Positions 48,059 to 57,394 of a DNA stretch of 64,000 bases are shown here, one piece after another. Every line of letters begins with the position of its first letter. Positions within the stretch are counted from its first letter, which is position 1. Source of the stretch: CAZJYI01 sp964550025. GTDB taxonomy: Bacteria; Verrucomicrobiota; Kiritimatiellia; UBA8416; CAYOBW01. Location: NCBI GenBank assembly GCA_964550025.1, contig CAZJYI010000025.1:31458-95457 (forward strand). Reading direction: 5' to 3'. The notes under the pieces are model-generated. The model saw only the letters and a program-made list of their open reading frames with translations, was not told the DNA's origin and did not search any database. Position numbers and translations under genes: made by a program.

Positions 48059-51000
48059 ATGAGGATTCCCTTGCACCGTGCCTTGACTATCGCCCTGTTC
48101 CTGTCGCTCACACTTGCGACCGGTACGGCTGATTCCCGCGCCGCTTCGGGCGGGCGCGTCCTGTACGTATCGCGCGCCGGTTCCGGAACGCCTCCCTACG
48201 CGGACTGGTCCACCGCGGCCAGGCGCATCCAGGACGCGATCGACGCGGCAACGGACGGCGACACGGTGTTGGTCGGCGGCGGCAGGTACGACACGGGGGG
48301 CGCATCGGTTGCCGGGATGAGCAACCGCGTGGCCATCACGAAGCGTATTGTCGTACGAAGCGTGAGCGGCGCGCGGCAGACAACCATCGTCGGAGCGGGG
48401 CCGAGCGGACCGAACGCCGTGCGCTGCGCATATCTCGGCGAGGGGGCCGTGCTGGAGGGGTTCACCCTCACCGGCGGTCATACCCGGCTCAACAGTGCTG
48501 ATTCCTCACACCTGTCGGGCGGCGGCGCGCTGCTCGAATGGGGCGGCACACTGGCACGCTGTACGGTAACGGCAAACTCCGCCGCCGACAGCGGCGGCGG
48601 TGTCTTCTGCTTCAGGGGCACGGTCGTGAATTGCACCATCACCGACAATTCCGTCACGCAGGGCACCTCTCCCGAGGGAGGCGGCGTATACGTCTACCAG
48701 GGGACCGTGCAGAGCTGCACGATCAACGGGAACTCCGTCGCGTCCGCGAGCTTCTCCCGTGCCGGCGGCGTGTACTGTCGCGATGCTGCCGTGGTGAACT
48801 GCGTCGTCTACGGAAACACGGCCAACAACAGCCCCAACTGCTACAGCAAGTCATCGGGCACCTTCGATCACACGTGCACGATCCCCGCAATCGGGAGCAA
48901 CTGCATCACGAACGACCCCCAGTTCGTCGACGCCGCCGGATACGACTACGCCCTGCAGGATACCTCGCCCTGCATCGACGCAGGCATCAACCAGGCGTGG
49001 ATGGCCGGAGCAACGGACCAGATGGGCAAGAGGCCGCGCATCATCGGCAGCACGGTGGACATCGGCGCACACGAGGCGGGCTACAAGGTCGAGACACATG
49101 CCAAGGGCAGCGGAACCGTCGACCCGCCGGGCGACACCTGGGTACCGGTGCTGGGAACGCTGGTCTGCACCATCACGCCCGATCCCGGTCACCAGATCGT
49201 CAACGTTCTCGTTAATCACGAGTCGGTCGGCGCAACGAATCGCGTGGTCCTCACGGACATCACGGATGACATCCATGTCGAAGCGAAGTTCGGGCCGGCA
49301 GTTGTGTACATCGCGACCAACGGCACGCACGTTGCACCCTACACCACCTGGGAAACGGCCGCGACCAACCTGCACGACGCGGTGGATGTCGCCGAGGACG
49401 GGACACGCGTGCTCGTGAGCAACGGAACCTACCGTCTCGACAGCGAGATCGAGCTCAGGGACTCCGTCTGGATCGAGGGCGTGGGGGGCGGACAGGATAC
49501 GATCATTGACGGCCAGGGACGGCGGCGGTGTTTCCACCTGGATAACGACGGGGCCGGGCTTGCCAACCTGACGATCACGCGCGGTCACGCGCTCGACCTC
49601 GGAGGCGGGGTATACGCCAGGAGGGGCACCGTCCGAAACTGCCTCATCCACGCCTGTGACGCGACCATTGAAGGTGGCGGTGTCTACTGCGAGGGAGGCA
49701 CGTTTCTGAGCTGCACGATCACGGACAACGCCGCGACCCGTGGCGGAGGGCTGTCTATCAACGGCGGCACGGTGCGCAACTGCATCATCTACGGCAACAC
49801 GGCAGACTCGCTTCCTGAGTGGAGCGGGGTCGGCACGTTCAGCCACACCTGCTCCACACCGCAACCGAACCTCGCGAACTGCATAGCCGATGACCCGGCG
49901 TTCGTGAGCGCCGGCAGCGCCACGACGGGGGACTACCGGCTGTTGGGGCGGTCGCCCTGCATCGGGACCGGTACCAACGAAGCCTGGATGACAGGGGCGA
50001 CGGACTTTGAAGGCAAACCGCGCATCATGGGCGGAACCGTGGATATGGGGGCGTACGAATGGACGCCGTGGGTCACGACCACCGCCAGCGGCCCGGGGAC
50101 GATCCAGCCGGACGGGCGGACATCGGTTTCCCTCGGCGACAACCTGACGGTCGCGCTCACGGCCGACCCGGGCTGCCACGTCGCGCGGCTCGTCATCAAC
50201 GGTATGCAGGTAGCCCCGACCAATCTCATCGCCCTGACCAACATCACGAACGACTTCGAGATCAGTGCCGTTTTCGGCCCCGATACGGTCTACGTCGCCA
50301 CCAACGGCACGCACGTCGCGCCCTACACGAACTGGCTCACCGCGGCGACCAACATCCAGGCCGCGATCGACGTGGCCGAAGACGGGACACTCGTGCTGAT
50401 CAGCAACGGAACGTATCGGCTGAGCGGAGAGGTGCTAATCGACAAGAGTATCCGGGTCTTCGGCATCCGGGGGGCCGAAGCGACCATCGTGGACGGCCAA
50501 CTGGCGGACCGCTGCTTCTCGCTGCTGCATCCCAAGGGCGTGCTGGAGGGATTGACAATAACGAACGGCTACTCTGCGTCTGCCGGCGGCGGCATCGCCT
50601 GCACGGACGGCACCGTGCGCAATTGCACCATCACCCGGAACACGGCAACCGACGGCGGAGGCGGCGGCGTGTACTGTGACCGGGGCACGCTGGAAGGTTG
50701 CCTCGTCGTCGACAACGAGGTCTACAACGGCGGTGGCGGGGGCGTTCTGTGTTCGGAAGGCACGCTGCGCAACTGTACGGTCACCGGGAACTACGCGGTC
50801 CATGGCGGCGGCGTAGAGAACACCCGCGGACGGATCGAGAACTGCATCTTGTACGACAATTCGGCCGAGGGGAACCGCAACTGGTACAACAACGGCGGTA
50901 CTTTCACACATACCTGCACAACACCGCTCATCGGCGACCACTGCGTGACGAATGACCCGCAGTTCGTCAACCGCGCGGAGGGGAACTACCGGGTGTGGGC

Positions 51001-53716
51001 GCTGTCGCCCTGCGTCAATGCCGGCGCCAACCAGGCCTGGATGGCCGACGCTACCGATCTCGCCGGCAAAGCGCGAATCCAGGACGGCACGGTGGACATC
51101 GGGGCATACGAATGGACGCCGTGGGTCACAACCACCGTCAGCGGCCCCGGGACTGCCCACCCCGAGGGGCGGACATCGGTTCCCTTCGGCGGCAACCTGA
51201 CGATCACGCTCACAGCGGACCCTGACCACCGCGTAACGCGGCTCACTATCAACGGCAGGGACATCGCGCCGACCAACCGGCTCGAACTGATCAACATCAC
51301 CAACGACTTCGTCATAAGCGCCGTCTTCGGCCCCGACATGGACACGGTGTACGTCGCCACCAACGGTGGGCACGTCGCGCCTTACACGAATTGGACGACC
51401 GCGGCAACCAACATCCAGGCCGCCGTCGACGTGGCGGAAGATGGGACAGAGGTCCTGATCAGCAACGGCCTGTACCGGCTCGATGGGGAAGTCCGGATCG
51501 ACAAAGGCGTCCACCTTGTCGGTGTCCTGGGAGCCAAGTTCACCATCATCGACGGGCAGAATAGAAGCCGCTGTTTTCAACTCGTCCATTCGAACAGCGT
51601 GCTGGAGGGCCTGACCGTCACGAACGGACACAGTGCAATAGACGGCGGCGGCATCATATGCAGCAACGGCACGGTGCGCAACTGTACCATCGTCCGGAAC
51701 TTCGCGACCGACGGCGGAGGCGGCGGCGTGTACTGCAGCCGGGGCACGCTGGAGAACTGCCTCGTCGTCGATAACGAGGTCTACAACGGCGGGGGCGGCG
51801 GCGTCTTCTGTTCGGAAGGCGCACTGCGCAATTGCACGGTCACCAGGAACTTCGCGGCCTACGGCGGCGGCGTGGCAAGCACCGGGGGACAGGTCGAGAA
51901 CTGCATCGTGTACGACAACTCGGCCCAGGGAGACAACAACTGGCACAACACCGGCGGCGCGTTCACCCACACCTGCACGACACCAGCCGTCGGCGACCAC
52001 TGCGTGACCAACGACCCGGCATTCGTCTATCCCGCGGGCGGCGAGTACCAGCTCTACTACGATTCCCCCTGCGTCGGTGCAGGAATGAACCAGCCGTGGA
52101 TGACGGGAGCGATGGACCTCGACGGCAAACCGCGCATACTGGGTGATCAGGTGGACATCGGCGCCTACGAGACGGGCTACAAGGTCCGCACGACCACAAG
52201 GGGTGAGGGCACGGTCGACCCGCCCGAGACGGACTGGGTCGCACCGGGCGGGAGTGCGACACTGACATTCACGCCGGCCGAGGGATGGCACGTGGTCCAC
52301 GTGTTCGAGGGCGAAGGCGACCCACTGCCGACAACAAGCCCTCTCACCGTCTCCAACGTCAATCACGACACCTACGTGACCGTAGTCTTCGGTCCCGAGG
52401 TACTCCACGTCGCCACCAACGGCGCCCACATCTCACCGTTCGCGAGCTGGGAAGACGCGGCCACCAACATCCAGGCTGCCGTCGATGAGGCATGGGACGG
52501 TGCGCGGGTACTGGTGAGCAACGGGACATACAAGAGCGGCCGCCTCGTCTCCGTCATCAAGAACGTGCATATCAGAAGCGTCAACGGTCCGGGAGCAACG
52601 GTGATCGATGGTCAGAACAGAGACCGGTGCCTCGAAATGCACGACCCGGACGCCATCGTGGACGGATTCACGTTGACAGGCGGCTACGCCGACAGCGGCG
52701 CGGGCGCGCATCTCGAACCGGGCGCTCTGCACAACTGTATCATCAGCAACAATACGGCGACTGGCTCAGGGGGCGGCGGGGTCTTCTGCGACGACCACAT
52801 CGGATCACATCTCCTCAACTGCGTCATCAGTGGCAACACGTCGGCGTCCCACGGAGGGGGCGTGTACATTGACATGCTTGCCGCAATGACAAACTGCCTT
52901 ATCAGGGACAACACGGCGGCGTACTCGGGGGGCGGGGTGTACTGCAACTCCGGCGGGAAGTTGATCAATTGCACGGTGAGCCGAAACACGGCTAACATGG
53001 AAGGCGGGGGTGTCCGTTGCGAAGGTGGTGGCGTGCTCACGAACTGCATCGTGTACGGGAACATGATCACCGCGGGCGGGGAGATCAACATCGAGGACAA
53101 CGGCGGGACCTTCTCCTACACCTGCACCACCCCTGCCATCGGCGACCACTGCATCACCAACGATCCTGCTCTTGTGAGCCCCGGAGCCGGGGACTACCGC
53201 CTGCGCCACGACTCCCCCTGCATCAACAGGGGCATCAACCAGGCCTGGATGACGGGGGCGGGCGATCTGGGCGGTGACCCGCGCATCGCCGACGGGACGG
53301 TCGACATCGGCGCCTACGAGTATGACAAGATGACGGCCGACAGTGACGGCGACAGTATGACCGACGAGTACGAAAACCGCTATGATCTCGATCCATTGAA
53401 CCCCGCCGACCGCAACGGCAACCCGGACGGCGACGCCCATCTCAACTGGCAGGAGCACGTCGCCGACACCGACCCAACCAACGCGGCCTCCTACTTCCGC
53501 GTAATCGCCGCCTCCAATGTGCCGCCCGTCACGCTGTACTTCAGGTCGTCATCGAACCGTCTGTACGGCCTCCAGAGCCGTGACATCCTGACCGGCGGGT
53601 CGTGGAGCAATGTCGCAGGCCGCGCCGGCATCCGCGGCTCCGGCACAATGCACGGCATGGAGGTCCCCCCGGAAAACGAAGACCGGTGGTACCGCCTGTC
53701 GGTGACGTTGCCGTAG
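48059..53716 (+). CDS. Giant secreted right-handed beta-helix protein, 1885 aa
   Basis: ATG at 48059 with GGAGGGGG upstream, then a signal peptide ('LTIALFLSLTLATGTA'). Five modules follow, opening at about residues 35, 415, 743, 1096 and 1448 with 'VATNG.HVAPYTNW' and 'AATNIQAAVDVAEDG' sequences. Each contains a parallel beta-helix with 'GGGVYC.GGT..NC.I..N.A' coils and ends with 'IGAYE' and a short beta domain of the bacterial-repeat type ('GPGT..P.G'). The C-terminus has DSDGDS-type calcium sites (about 1755-1810) and a final beta module. Such proteins are polysaccharide-binding, lyase-like or adhesive; no catalytic residues can be assigned. Modules 3 and 4 are the most alike, pointing to recent internal duplication. 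Confidence 0.9.
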   Translation: MRIPLHRALTIALFLSLTLATGTADSRAASGGRVLYVSRAGSGTPPYADWSTAARRIQDAIDAATDGDTVLVGGGRYDTGGASVAGMSNRVAITKRIVVRSVSGARQTTIVGAGPSGPNAVRCAYLGEGAVLEGFTLTGGHTRLNSADSSHLSGGGALLEWGGTLARCTVTANSAADSGGGVFCFRGTVVNCTITDNSVTQGTSPEGGGVYVYQGTVQSCTINGNSVASASFSRAGGVYCRDAAVVNCVVYGNTANNSPNCYSKSSGTFDHTCTIPAIGSNCITNDPQFVDAAGYDYALQDTSPCIDAGINQAWMAGATDQMGKRPRIIGSTVDIGAHEAGYKVETHAKGSGTVDPPGDTWVPVLGTLVCTITPDPGHQIVNVLVNHESVGATNRVVLTDITDDIHVEAKFGPAVVYIATNGTHVAPYTTWETAATNLHDAVDVAEDGTRVLVSNGTYRLDSEIELRDSVWIEGVGGGQDTIIDGQGRRRCFHLDNDGAGLANLTITRGHALDLGGGVYARRGTVRNCLIHACDATIEGGGVYCEGGTFLSCTITDNAATRGGGLSINGGTVRNCIIYGNTADSLPEWSGVGTFSHTCSTPQPNLANCIADDPAFVSAGSATTGDYRLLGRSPCIGTGTNEAWMTGATDFEGKPRIMGGTVDMGAYEWTPWVTTTASGPGTIQPDGRTSVSLGDNLTVALTADPGCHVARLVINGMQVAPTNLIALTNITNDFEISAVFGPDTVYVATNGTHVAPYTNWLTAATNIQAAIDVAEDGTLVLISNGTYRLSGEVLIDKSIRVFGIRGAEATIVDGQLADRCFSLLHPKGVLEGLTITNGYSASAGGGIACTDGTVRNCTITRNTATDGGGGGVYCDRGTLEGCLVVDNEVYNGGGGGVLCSEGTLRNCTVTGNYAVHGGGVENTRGRIENCILYDNSAEGNRNWYNNGGTFTHTCTTPLIGDHCVTNDPQFVNRAEGNYRVWALSPCVNAGANQAWMADATDLAGKARIQDGTVDIGAYEWTPWVTTTVSGPGTAHPEGRTSVPFGGNLTITLTADPDHRVTRLTINGRDIAPTNRLELINITNDFVISAVFGPDMDTVYVATNGGHVAPYTNWTTAATNIQAAVDVAEDGTEVLISNGLYRLDGEVRIDKGVHLVGVLGAKFTIIDGQNRSRCFQLVHSNSVLEGLTVTNGHSAIDGGGIICSNGTVRNCTIVRNFATDGGGGGVYCSRGTLENCLVVDNEVYNGGGGGVFCSEGALRNCTVTRNFAAYGGGVASTGGQVENCIVYDNSAQGDNNWHNTGGAFTHTCTTPAVGDHCVTNDPAFVYPAGGEYQLYYDSPCVGAGMNQPWMTGAMDLDGKPRILGDQVDIGAYETGYKVRTTTRGEGTVDPPETDWVAPGGSATLTFTPAEGWHVVHVFEGEGDPLPTTSPLTVSNVNHDTYVTVVFGPEVLHVATNGAHISPFASWEDAATNIQAAVDEAWDGARVLVSNGTYKSGRLVSVIKNVHIRSVNGPGATVIDGQNRDRCLEMHDPDAIVDGFTLTGGYADSGAGAHLEPGALHNCIISNNTATGSGGGGVFCDDHIGSHLLNCVISGNTSASHGGGVYIDMLAAMTNCLIRDNTAAYSGGGVYCNSGGKLINCTVSRNTANMEGGGVRCEGGGVLTNCIVYGNMITAGGEINIEDNGGTFSYTCTTPAIGDHCITNDPALVSPGAGDYRLRHDSPCINRGINQAWMTGAGDLGGDPRIADGTVDIGAYEYDKMTADSDGDSMTDEYENRYDLDPLNPADRNGNPDGDAHLNWQEHVADTDPTNAASYFRVIAASNVPPVTLYFRSSSNRLYGLQSRDILTGGSWSNVAGRAGIRGSGTMHGMEVPPENEDRWYRLSVTLP

Positions 53717-53798
53717 AGGGAGCGCGGCAGCGCGTTTTCGGGATGGATGGGACCTACAGGACCTATGGGACGTATGGGACCCATGGGACGTATGGGAC
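53717..53798. repeat. TATGGGACC-type tandem tract between convergent genes
   Basis: About 53746-53801 is a tandem array of roughly ten-base units (GGGACCTATG, GGGACGTATG variants). It fills the gap between the stops of the beta-helix gene and the following minus-strand gene. Similar units occur inside both RHS genes near 4970 and 11860, where they encode 'SHTSYTSHMSYNG'. Confidence 0.65.
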
Positions 53799-54962
53799 CT
53801 ATGGTGTGGAGGGCCGGCGGCCGATCTCCGCGGCTTTGCGACGGACGTAGGTGGAGGGGTTGCGTTCGGCTACGTCTTCGAGCACGCGTGTCCAACGGTC
53901 GCCGCGGGCGCCGCCCGTTCTGGAGAGGAACGTCAGCGCCTGCACCATGACGGGGGTGGCCTTGTCGGCGTTGTTCCGAATCTCGGCGAGGAGCGCATCG
54001 AGGAGCTCAGGCGGGGCGTGTCCGTGGCGCTGCCACCACGTGAGGAGACTGGGCTTTGCAGCGTCGTCCAGGTCAGCGTACCGTCCGCCCAGGGCCTGGC
54101 GCGGCCTGAAGGCCGCCTCGCTACGGTCGAGATACCGGATGGCGGCAACTTGCAGATCGGGGTCCATTGAGGCAAGCGTCTCGTAGGCCAAATCCGCCTT
54201 GACGGTCGGCAAGAGCGGGCTGTCGTCGGCGTGATCCAGAAACCACCAGACCTTGAGGCGCTGCTTCCCGCGGAGCCAGGCGCGTACGACATCCGCGTCG
54301 GCACGCTCCAGCGTCCACGCCTCGAGTTGTTCGGGAATCGTTCTGTTCACGAGGCGCCAGATGGTCAGCGACGTGTAGAACGCCCCGGGAACGGCCTTGC
54401 CGGCGACGAACTTCGCGGTGGCGCCCGTGACGGCGTCCACGGTCTTGCCGTGGGCCTTGAGCTCGCCCAGCGGGTGTGAGGTGTCTCGCACGATCTTATC
54501 GAGCAGCTCGTAGTCGCGCCTGGAGAACGGTTCGTGGCCGGCCCGCGTGAAGGGCACGTTCTTGTCGACGCTGTAACCCAGAAACCGGCCCAGCTCGTCG
54601 TAGTAGCCGAGAAAGCGGTGCAGCATGCAGGAGGATTCCTTGCCTGCGTCGCCGCAGACCCCGGACAGGGCATGGTGTACGTAGAACAGCTCCCCGTCAC
54701 TGCGCTCCCGGAGATCGAAGAGCTGCATCACGCCTTCGGCATCGTCCCACGTGCGGATGGCCCTGCGCTTCCCTACCCAGACGCCGGGCACGGAGGAGAA
54801 GGTCCACTTGTCGTTGATGAGCTTGCCGTAGTGGTTCTCAGAGGTGTCGGCGAGGGCAGCGGTGAGGATGCCTAGCAGCAGGGGTCCCAGTAGGTCCCAT
54901 TTGCAATGGGACCCACAGAGAAAGGCGCCGCGTGCGTGCTTGACGGTTCGACCTGGGGCCAT
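53799..54962 (-). CDS. Exported protein of unknown function with an FMN-binding-like motif
   Basis: I do not recognise the family with certainty. The hydrophobic 'LLGPLLLGILTAALA' looks like a signal peptide, but the start is unclear: from the ATG at 54962 the n-region is long and partly encoded by a palindromic repeat (54893-54913, 'GSHCKWD'). The segment 'GKTVDAVTGATAKFVAGK' resembles the DAVTGAT motif around the flavin-linked Thr of FMN_bind proteins. The C-terminal half is helical, with HEAT-like units ('LQVAAIRYLDRSEAAF', 'TPVMVQALTFLSRTG'). The gene converges on the beta-helix gene. Confidence 0.7.
   Translation of the reverse strand: MAPGRTVKHARGAFLCGSHCKWDLLGPLLLGILTAALADTSENHYGKLINDKWTFSSVPGVWVGKRRAIRTWDDAEGVMQLFDLRERSDGELFYVHHALSGVCGDAGKESSCMLHRFLGYYDELGRFLGYSVDKNVPFTRAGHEPFSRRDYELLDKIVRDTSHPLGELKAHGKTVDAVTGATAKFVAGKAVPGAFYTSLTIWRLVNRTIPEQLEAWTLERADADVVRAWLRGKQRLKVWWFLDHADDSPLLPTVKADLAYETLASMDPDLQVAAIRYLDRSEAAFRPRQALGGRYADLDDAAKPSLLTWWQRHGHAPPELLDALLAEIRNNADKATPVMVQALTFLSRTGGARGDRWTRVLEDVAERNPSTYVRRKAAEIGRRPSTP
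54893..54913. repeat. GGTCCCATT palindrome, copy 3
   Basis: A 9+3+9 perfect palindrome (arms GGTCCCATT and AATGGGACC), flanked on the left by AGTA, so it lies inverted relative to copy 4. It is within the apparent coding start of the minus-strand gene. Confidence 0.75.
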
Positions 54963-54993
54963 CGCTGTCGCGTCCCGGCATCTCGGTGGTTCG

Positions 54994-55014
54994 GGTCCCA
55001 GTACAACTGGGACC
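54994..55014. repeat. GGTCCCAGT palindrome, copy 4
   Basis: A perfect 9+3+9 palindrome with arms GGTCCCAGT and ACTGGGACC, loop ACA, followed by TAC; 80 bases from copy 3, giving a divergent pair. Confidence 0.8.
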
Positions 55015-55060
55015 TACTCTACTGCGATCACAGAGTACGAACGGGCTCCCGGGGTGTGCC

Positions 55061-57310
55061 TCATTCCTCCACGGCCTCGACCTTTAGCTCGGGCCTACCG
55101 CTCGCGGCAGGGGCCAACAGCAGCAGGTGAGGCACTCCGAAGTAGTCCCCCTTGGCCGCTTTCCCGGTGTGAGAGGGCACGTCGATGACGCCGGCGGGGA
55201 ACTCCGCCTTGTAGATGATGTCCTGCCCCAGTTTCCAGTCGAGACGCAGGCCTGTCATCTTCCAGGGAGCGGGCGGGGTGTACGTTCCGCGTTCATGTAC
55301 CGCGAGATGGGCGACCACGGGCCGGTTGACCTTCACCTTGAATCCCTGGCCCGGCTTCGACATGTGGCCGCGCGACACGGCAGCCGCGACGCAGTTCCGC
55401 AGCGGCTCGGGAAGCTGCTTCACGGGATAGCTGCTGGAAGTCCGCTTCAGGGCTTCGCCCGGTTGCTTGATGCTGATGAAGGGAGCCGAGTGGTGGCCCC
55501 CGGAGCCCGGACCGGCCTCGAAGCCCAGCCCGAAACTCGCCATCTCGACCAACTCCGTCACGTGGTTCTCGTAGACACCGCGCGGCAGCGTCTTGTGCTG
55601 CTTGCACAGGTAGGCCGCGTACCCGACGGCCACGCCCATCTGACCGCAGGTATTCATGACGCGCGGACCGCCAAGCGCGACGTGCGTGCAACTGAAGCAA
55701 CGCCCCGCCATCATCAGGTTGTCGATGTTGCGCGAGTAGAGCGAGCGGAAGGGAATGAAGTAGCGCGGCACCTTCATGAAGACGGCCGTGGAGAGAAAGT
55801 CCACCTTGTACGATGGGTCCTTGTACTGCCGCTGGTAATGCAGGTCGATATCGCGCGTCTCCTCGGCGACTGCATCCGGAAACATGCGCCCCTCCGTAAT
55901 GTCCTTCATCGTGTAGAGGTAGTCCCCCATCAAGCGGCGCGACTCGCGTTTCCCGGAGAGGTAGCCGACGAAGTCCAACCGGTGATTCGCGTACTTGGCC
56001 TTGCGCTGCGCGTTGGCAAACGAACCATAGATGGCCCGCAGAAGGTGGTCGCGAATCGCTTCGGCGTCGTCGATGGCATTGAGGTCGTTCTTGCTGTACT
56101 CCCAGTACCATTCGCCCGCCACCGCGGCGTGGCTTTTGGCAACGTCCATGGCCCAGGGCACATCCGGAAAGCGCTCCGGGGTCTTGGCCGGCCTCGCGTA
56201 CCACAGGAGTGAACTGCCCATGATGCGGCCGTCTGCCGAATCCGGAGACCAGAGGTCGCCCTGCTTCTCCCAGGTTTCGTCGAACTCGGTTTCCGGCTCG
56301 CGCCCGTAGCGGTAGTCGGCGCCGGCCCAGAAACCGACCCACCCGTCGCCCGTCGAGTCGATGAACACGGGGGCTTCGAACGAAAGCGTCTTGCCGGTCT
56401 CGATGTGCTGCGCATGGACGGCCGCAATCTTGCCGTCTTTCGCGGGCGCATCGTACGCGCGCCATTTGAGAAACAGGTCCAGCCCCTCGACCCCTTCCAT
56501 GTTGTTGTGGCGCTTGACGTCGTCCTTCAGGGCCGCCGGCGACCCGTTGGGCCAGTGCTTCGTGTTGATCTTGCTGAGGATACGGCCGGCCTTGCCGACG
56601 ATGCCAATGGTGTGCACGCGAATCTCGCCGCTCGCGTTCCCGCCCAGGATGGGGCGGTCGTGAATCAGGGCGACGTTGAGTCCCTTCTCGGACGCCGCCA
56701 GCGCAGCGGCGCAGCCGGAGATACCGCCGCCGACGATCACGACATCGTACGTGCCGCCGGATGGGGGAGTCGCGGGACGGCCGCTCATTTCGTTGCGCCA
56801 CTTGCGCAAGGCCTCGCCGTCCTTCGGCGGGGCGGACGTCGCCTCGGCTGCCAGGAAGATGGCATCGCAGCGACCATCGAATCCCGTGAGGTCCTGCAGC
56901 TCAAGCTTCGCCGGCCCGGCCGGCAGCTTGATGCTCCCCCCGTCCTGCCACTGCCAACCGGTCTCGGTGCCGAACTCGGTGTCGAGCGTCTTGCCGTTGA
57001 CGATGACGCGGAAGCGCCCGGGCGCTTCCCAATCGCCGGGAACCCAGTTCTTGGTGCGCACCCAGACGCGATAGGTCCCGTCAGCGGGAACGGCAACCGT
57101 CGTGCTCGCGTTTTCCACGGGCCTTCCAAGGCCGTGCGCCAAAAGGTAGGGTGATCCCAGCACCTGCATGAACTGCTGATCGACCGACCAACCGCCCTTG
57201 TCCTCGAAGCTCTCCGCCTCCACGAGTACGCCCGGAACCCCGGCGGCGTCCATCCCGTTCAGGGCCGTGCCGGCCACAATAGCCATAGTCATGAGTGTGT
57301 TCCTCAGCAT
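55061..57310 (-). CDS. Exported FAD-dependent oxidoreductase with N-terminal CBM-like domain
   Basis: GGAG lies six bases before the ATG at 57310. A signal peptide ('LMTMAIVAGTALNGMDAAG') precedes about 150 residues of beta-sandwich ('VLVEAESFEDKGGW', 'GTYRVWVRTKNW'), of the type found as a carbohydrate-binding or fasciclin-like module. The FAD domain follows with the dinucleotide motif 'YDVVIVGGGISGCAAALAA' at about 186-200, 'LIHDRPILGGNASGEIR', 'FIDSTGDGWVGFWAG' and the C-terminal 'GRCFSCTHVALGGPRVMNTCGQMGVAVG'. This is the FAD_oxidored (PF12831) group, which is abundant in PVC and Bacteroidota genomes and probably acts on sugars or sugar acids. It is divergent from the SMP-30 gene by 84 bases. 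Confidence 0.9.
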   Translation of the reverse strand: MLRNTLMTMAIVAGTALNGMDAAGVPGVLVEAESFEDKGGWSVDQQFMQVLGSPYLLAHGLGRPVENASTTVAVPADGTYRVWVRTKNWVPGDWEAPGRFRVIVNGKTLDTEFGTETGWQWQDGGSIKLPAGPAKLELQDLTGFDGRCDAIFLAAEATSAPPKDGEALRKWRNEMSGRPATPPSGGTYDVVIVGGGISGCAAALAASEKGLNVALIHDRPILGGNASGEIRVHTIGIVGKAGRILSKINTKHWPNGSPAALKDDVKRHNNMEGVEGLDLFLKWRAYDAPAKDGKIAAVHAQHIETGKTLSFEAPVFIDSTGDGWVGFWAGADYRYGREPETEFDETWEKQGDLWSPDSADGRIMGSSLLWYARPAKTPERFPDVPWAMDVAKSHAAVAGEWYWEYSKNDLNAIDDAEAIRDHLLRAIYGSFANAQRKAKYANHRLDFVGYLSGKRESRRLMGDYLYTMKDITEGRMFPDAVAEETRDIDLHYQRQYKDPSYKVDFLSTAVFMKVPRYFIPFRSLYSRNIDNLMMAGRCFSCTHVALGGPRVMNTCGQMGVAVGYAAYLCKQHKTLPRGVYENHVTELVEMASFGLGFEAGPGSGGHHSAPFISIKQPGEALKRTSSSYPVKQLPEPLRNCVAAAVSRGHMSKPGQGFKVKVNRPVVAHLAVHERGTYTPPAPWKMTGLRLDWKLGQDIIYKAEFPAGVIDVPSHTGKAAKGDYFGVPHLLLLAPAASGRPELKVEAVEE

Positions 57311-57394
57311 GCCAGTCTCCAAGTTTCGCTATTCGAGATGTGCTTTTTCCCGTAGGGTTTCCCGAGACGCGAATATTGTAAGGAGGCCGCGATC

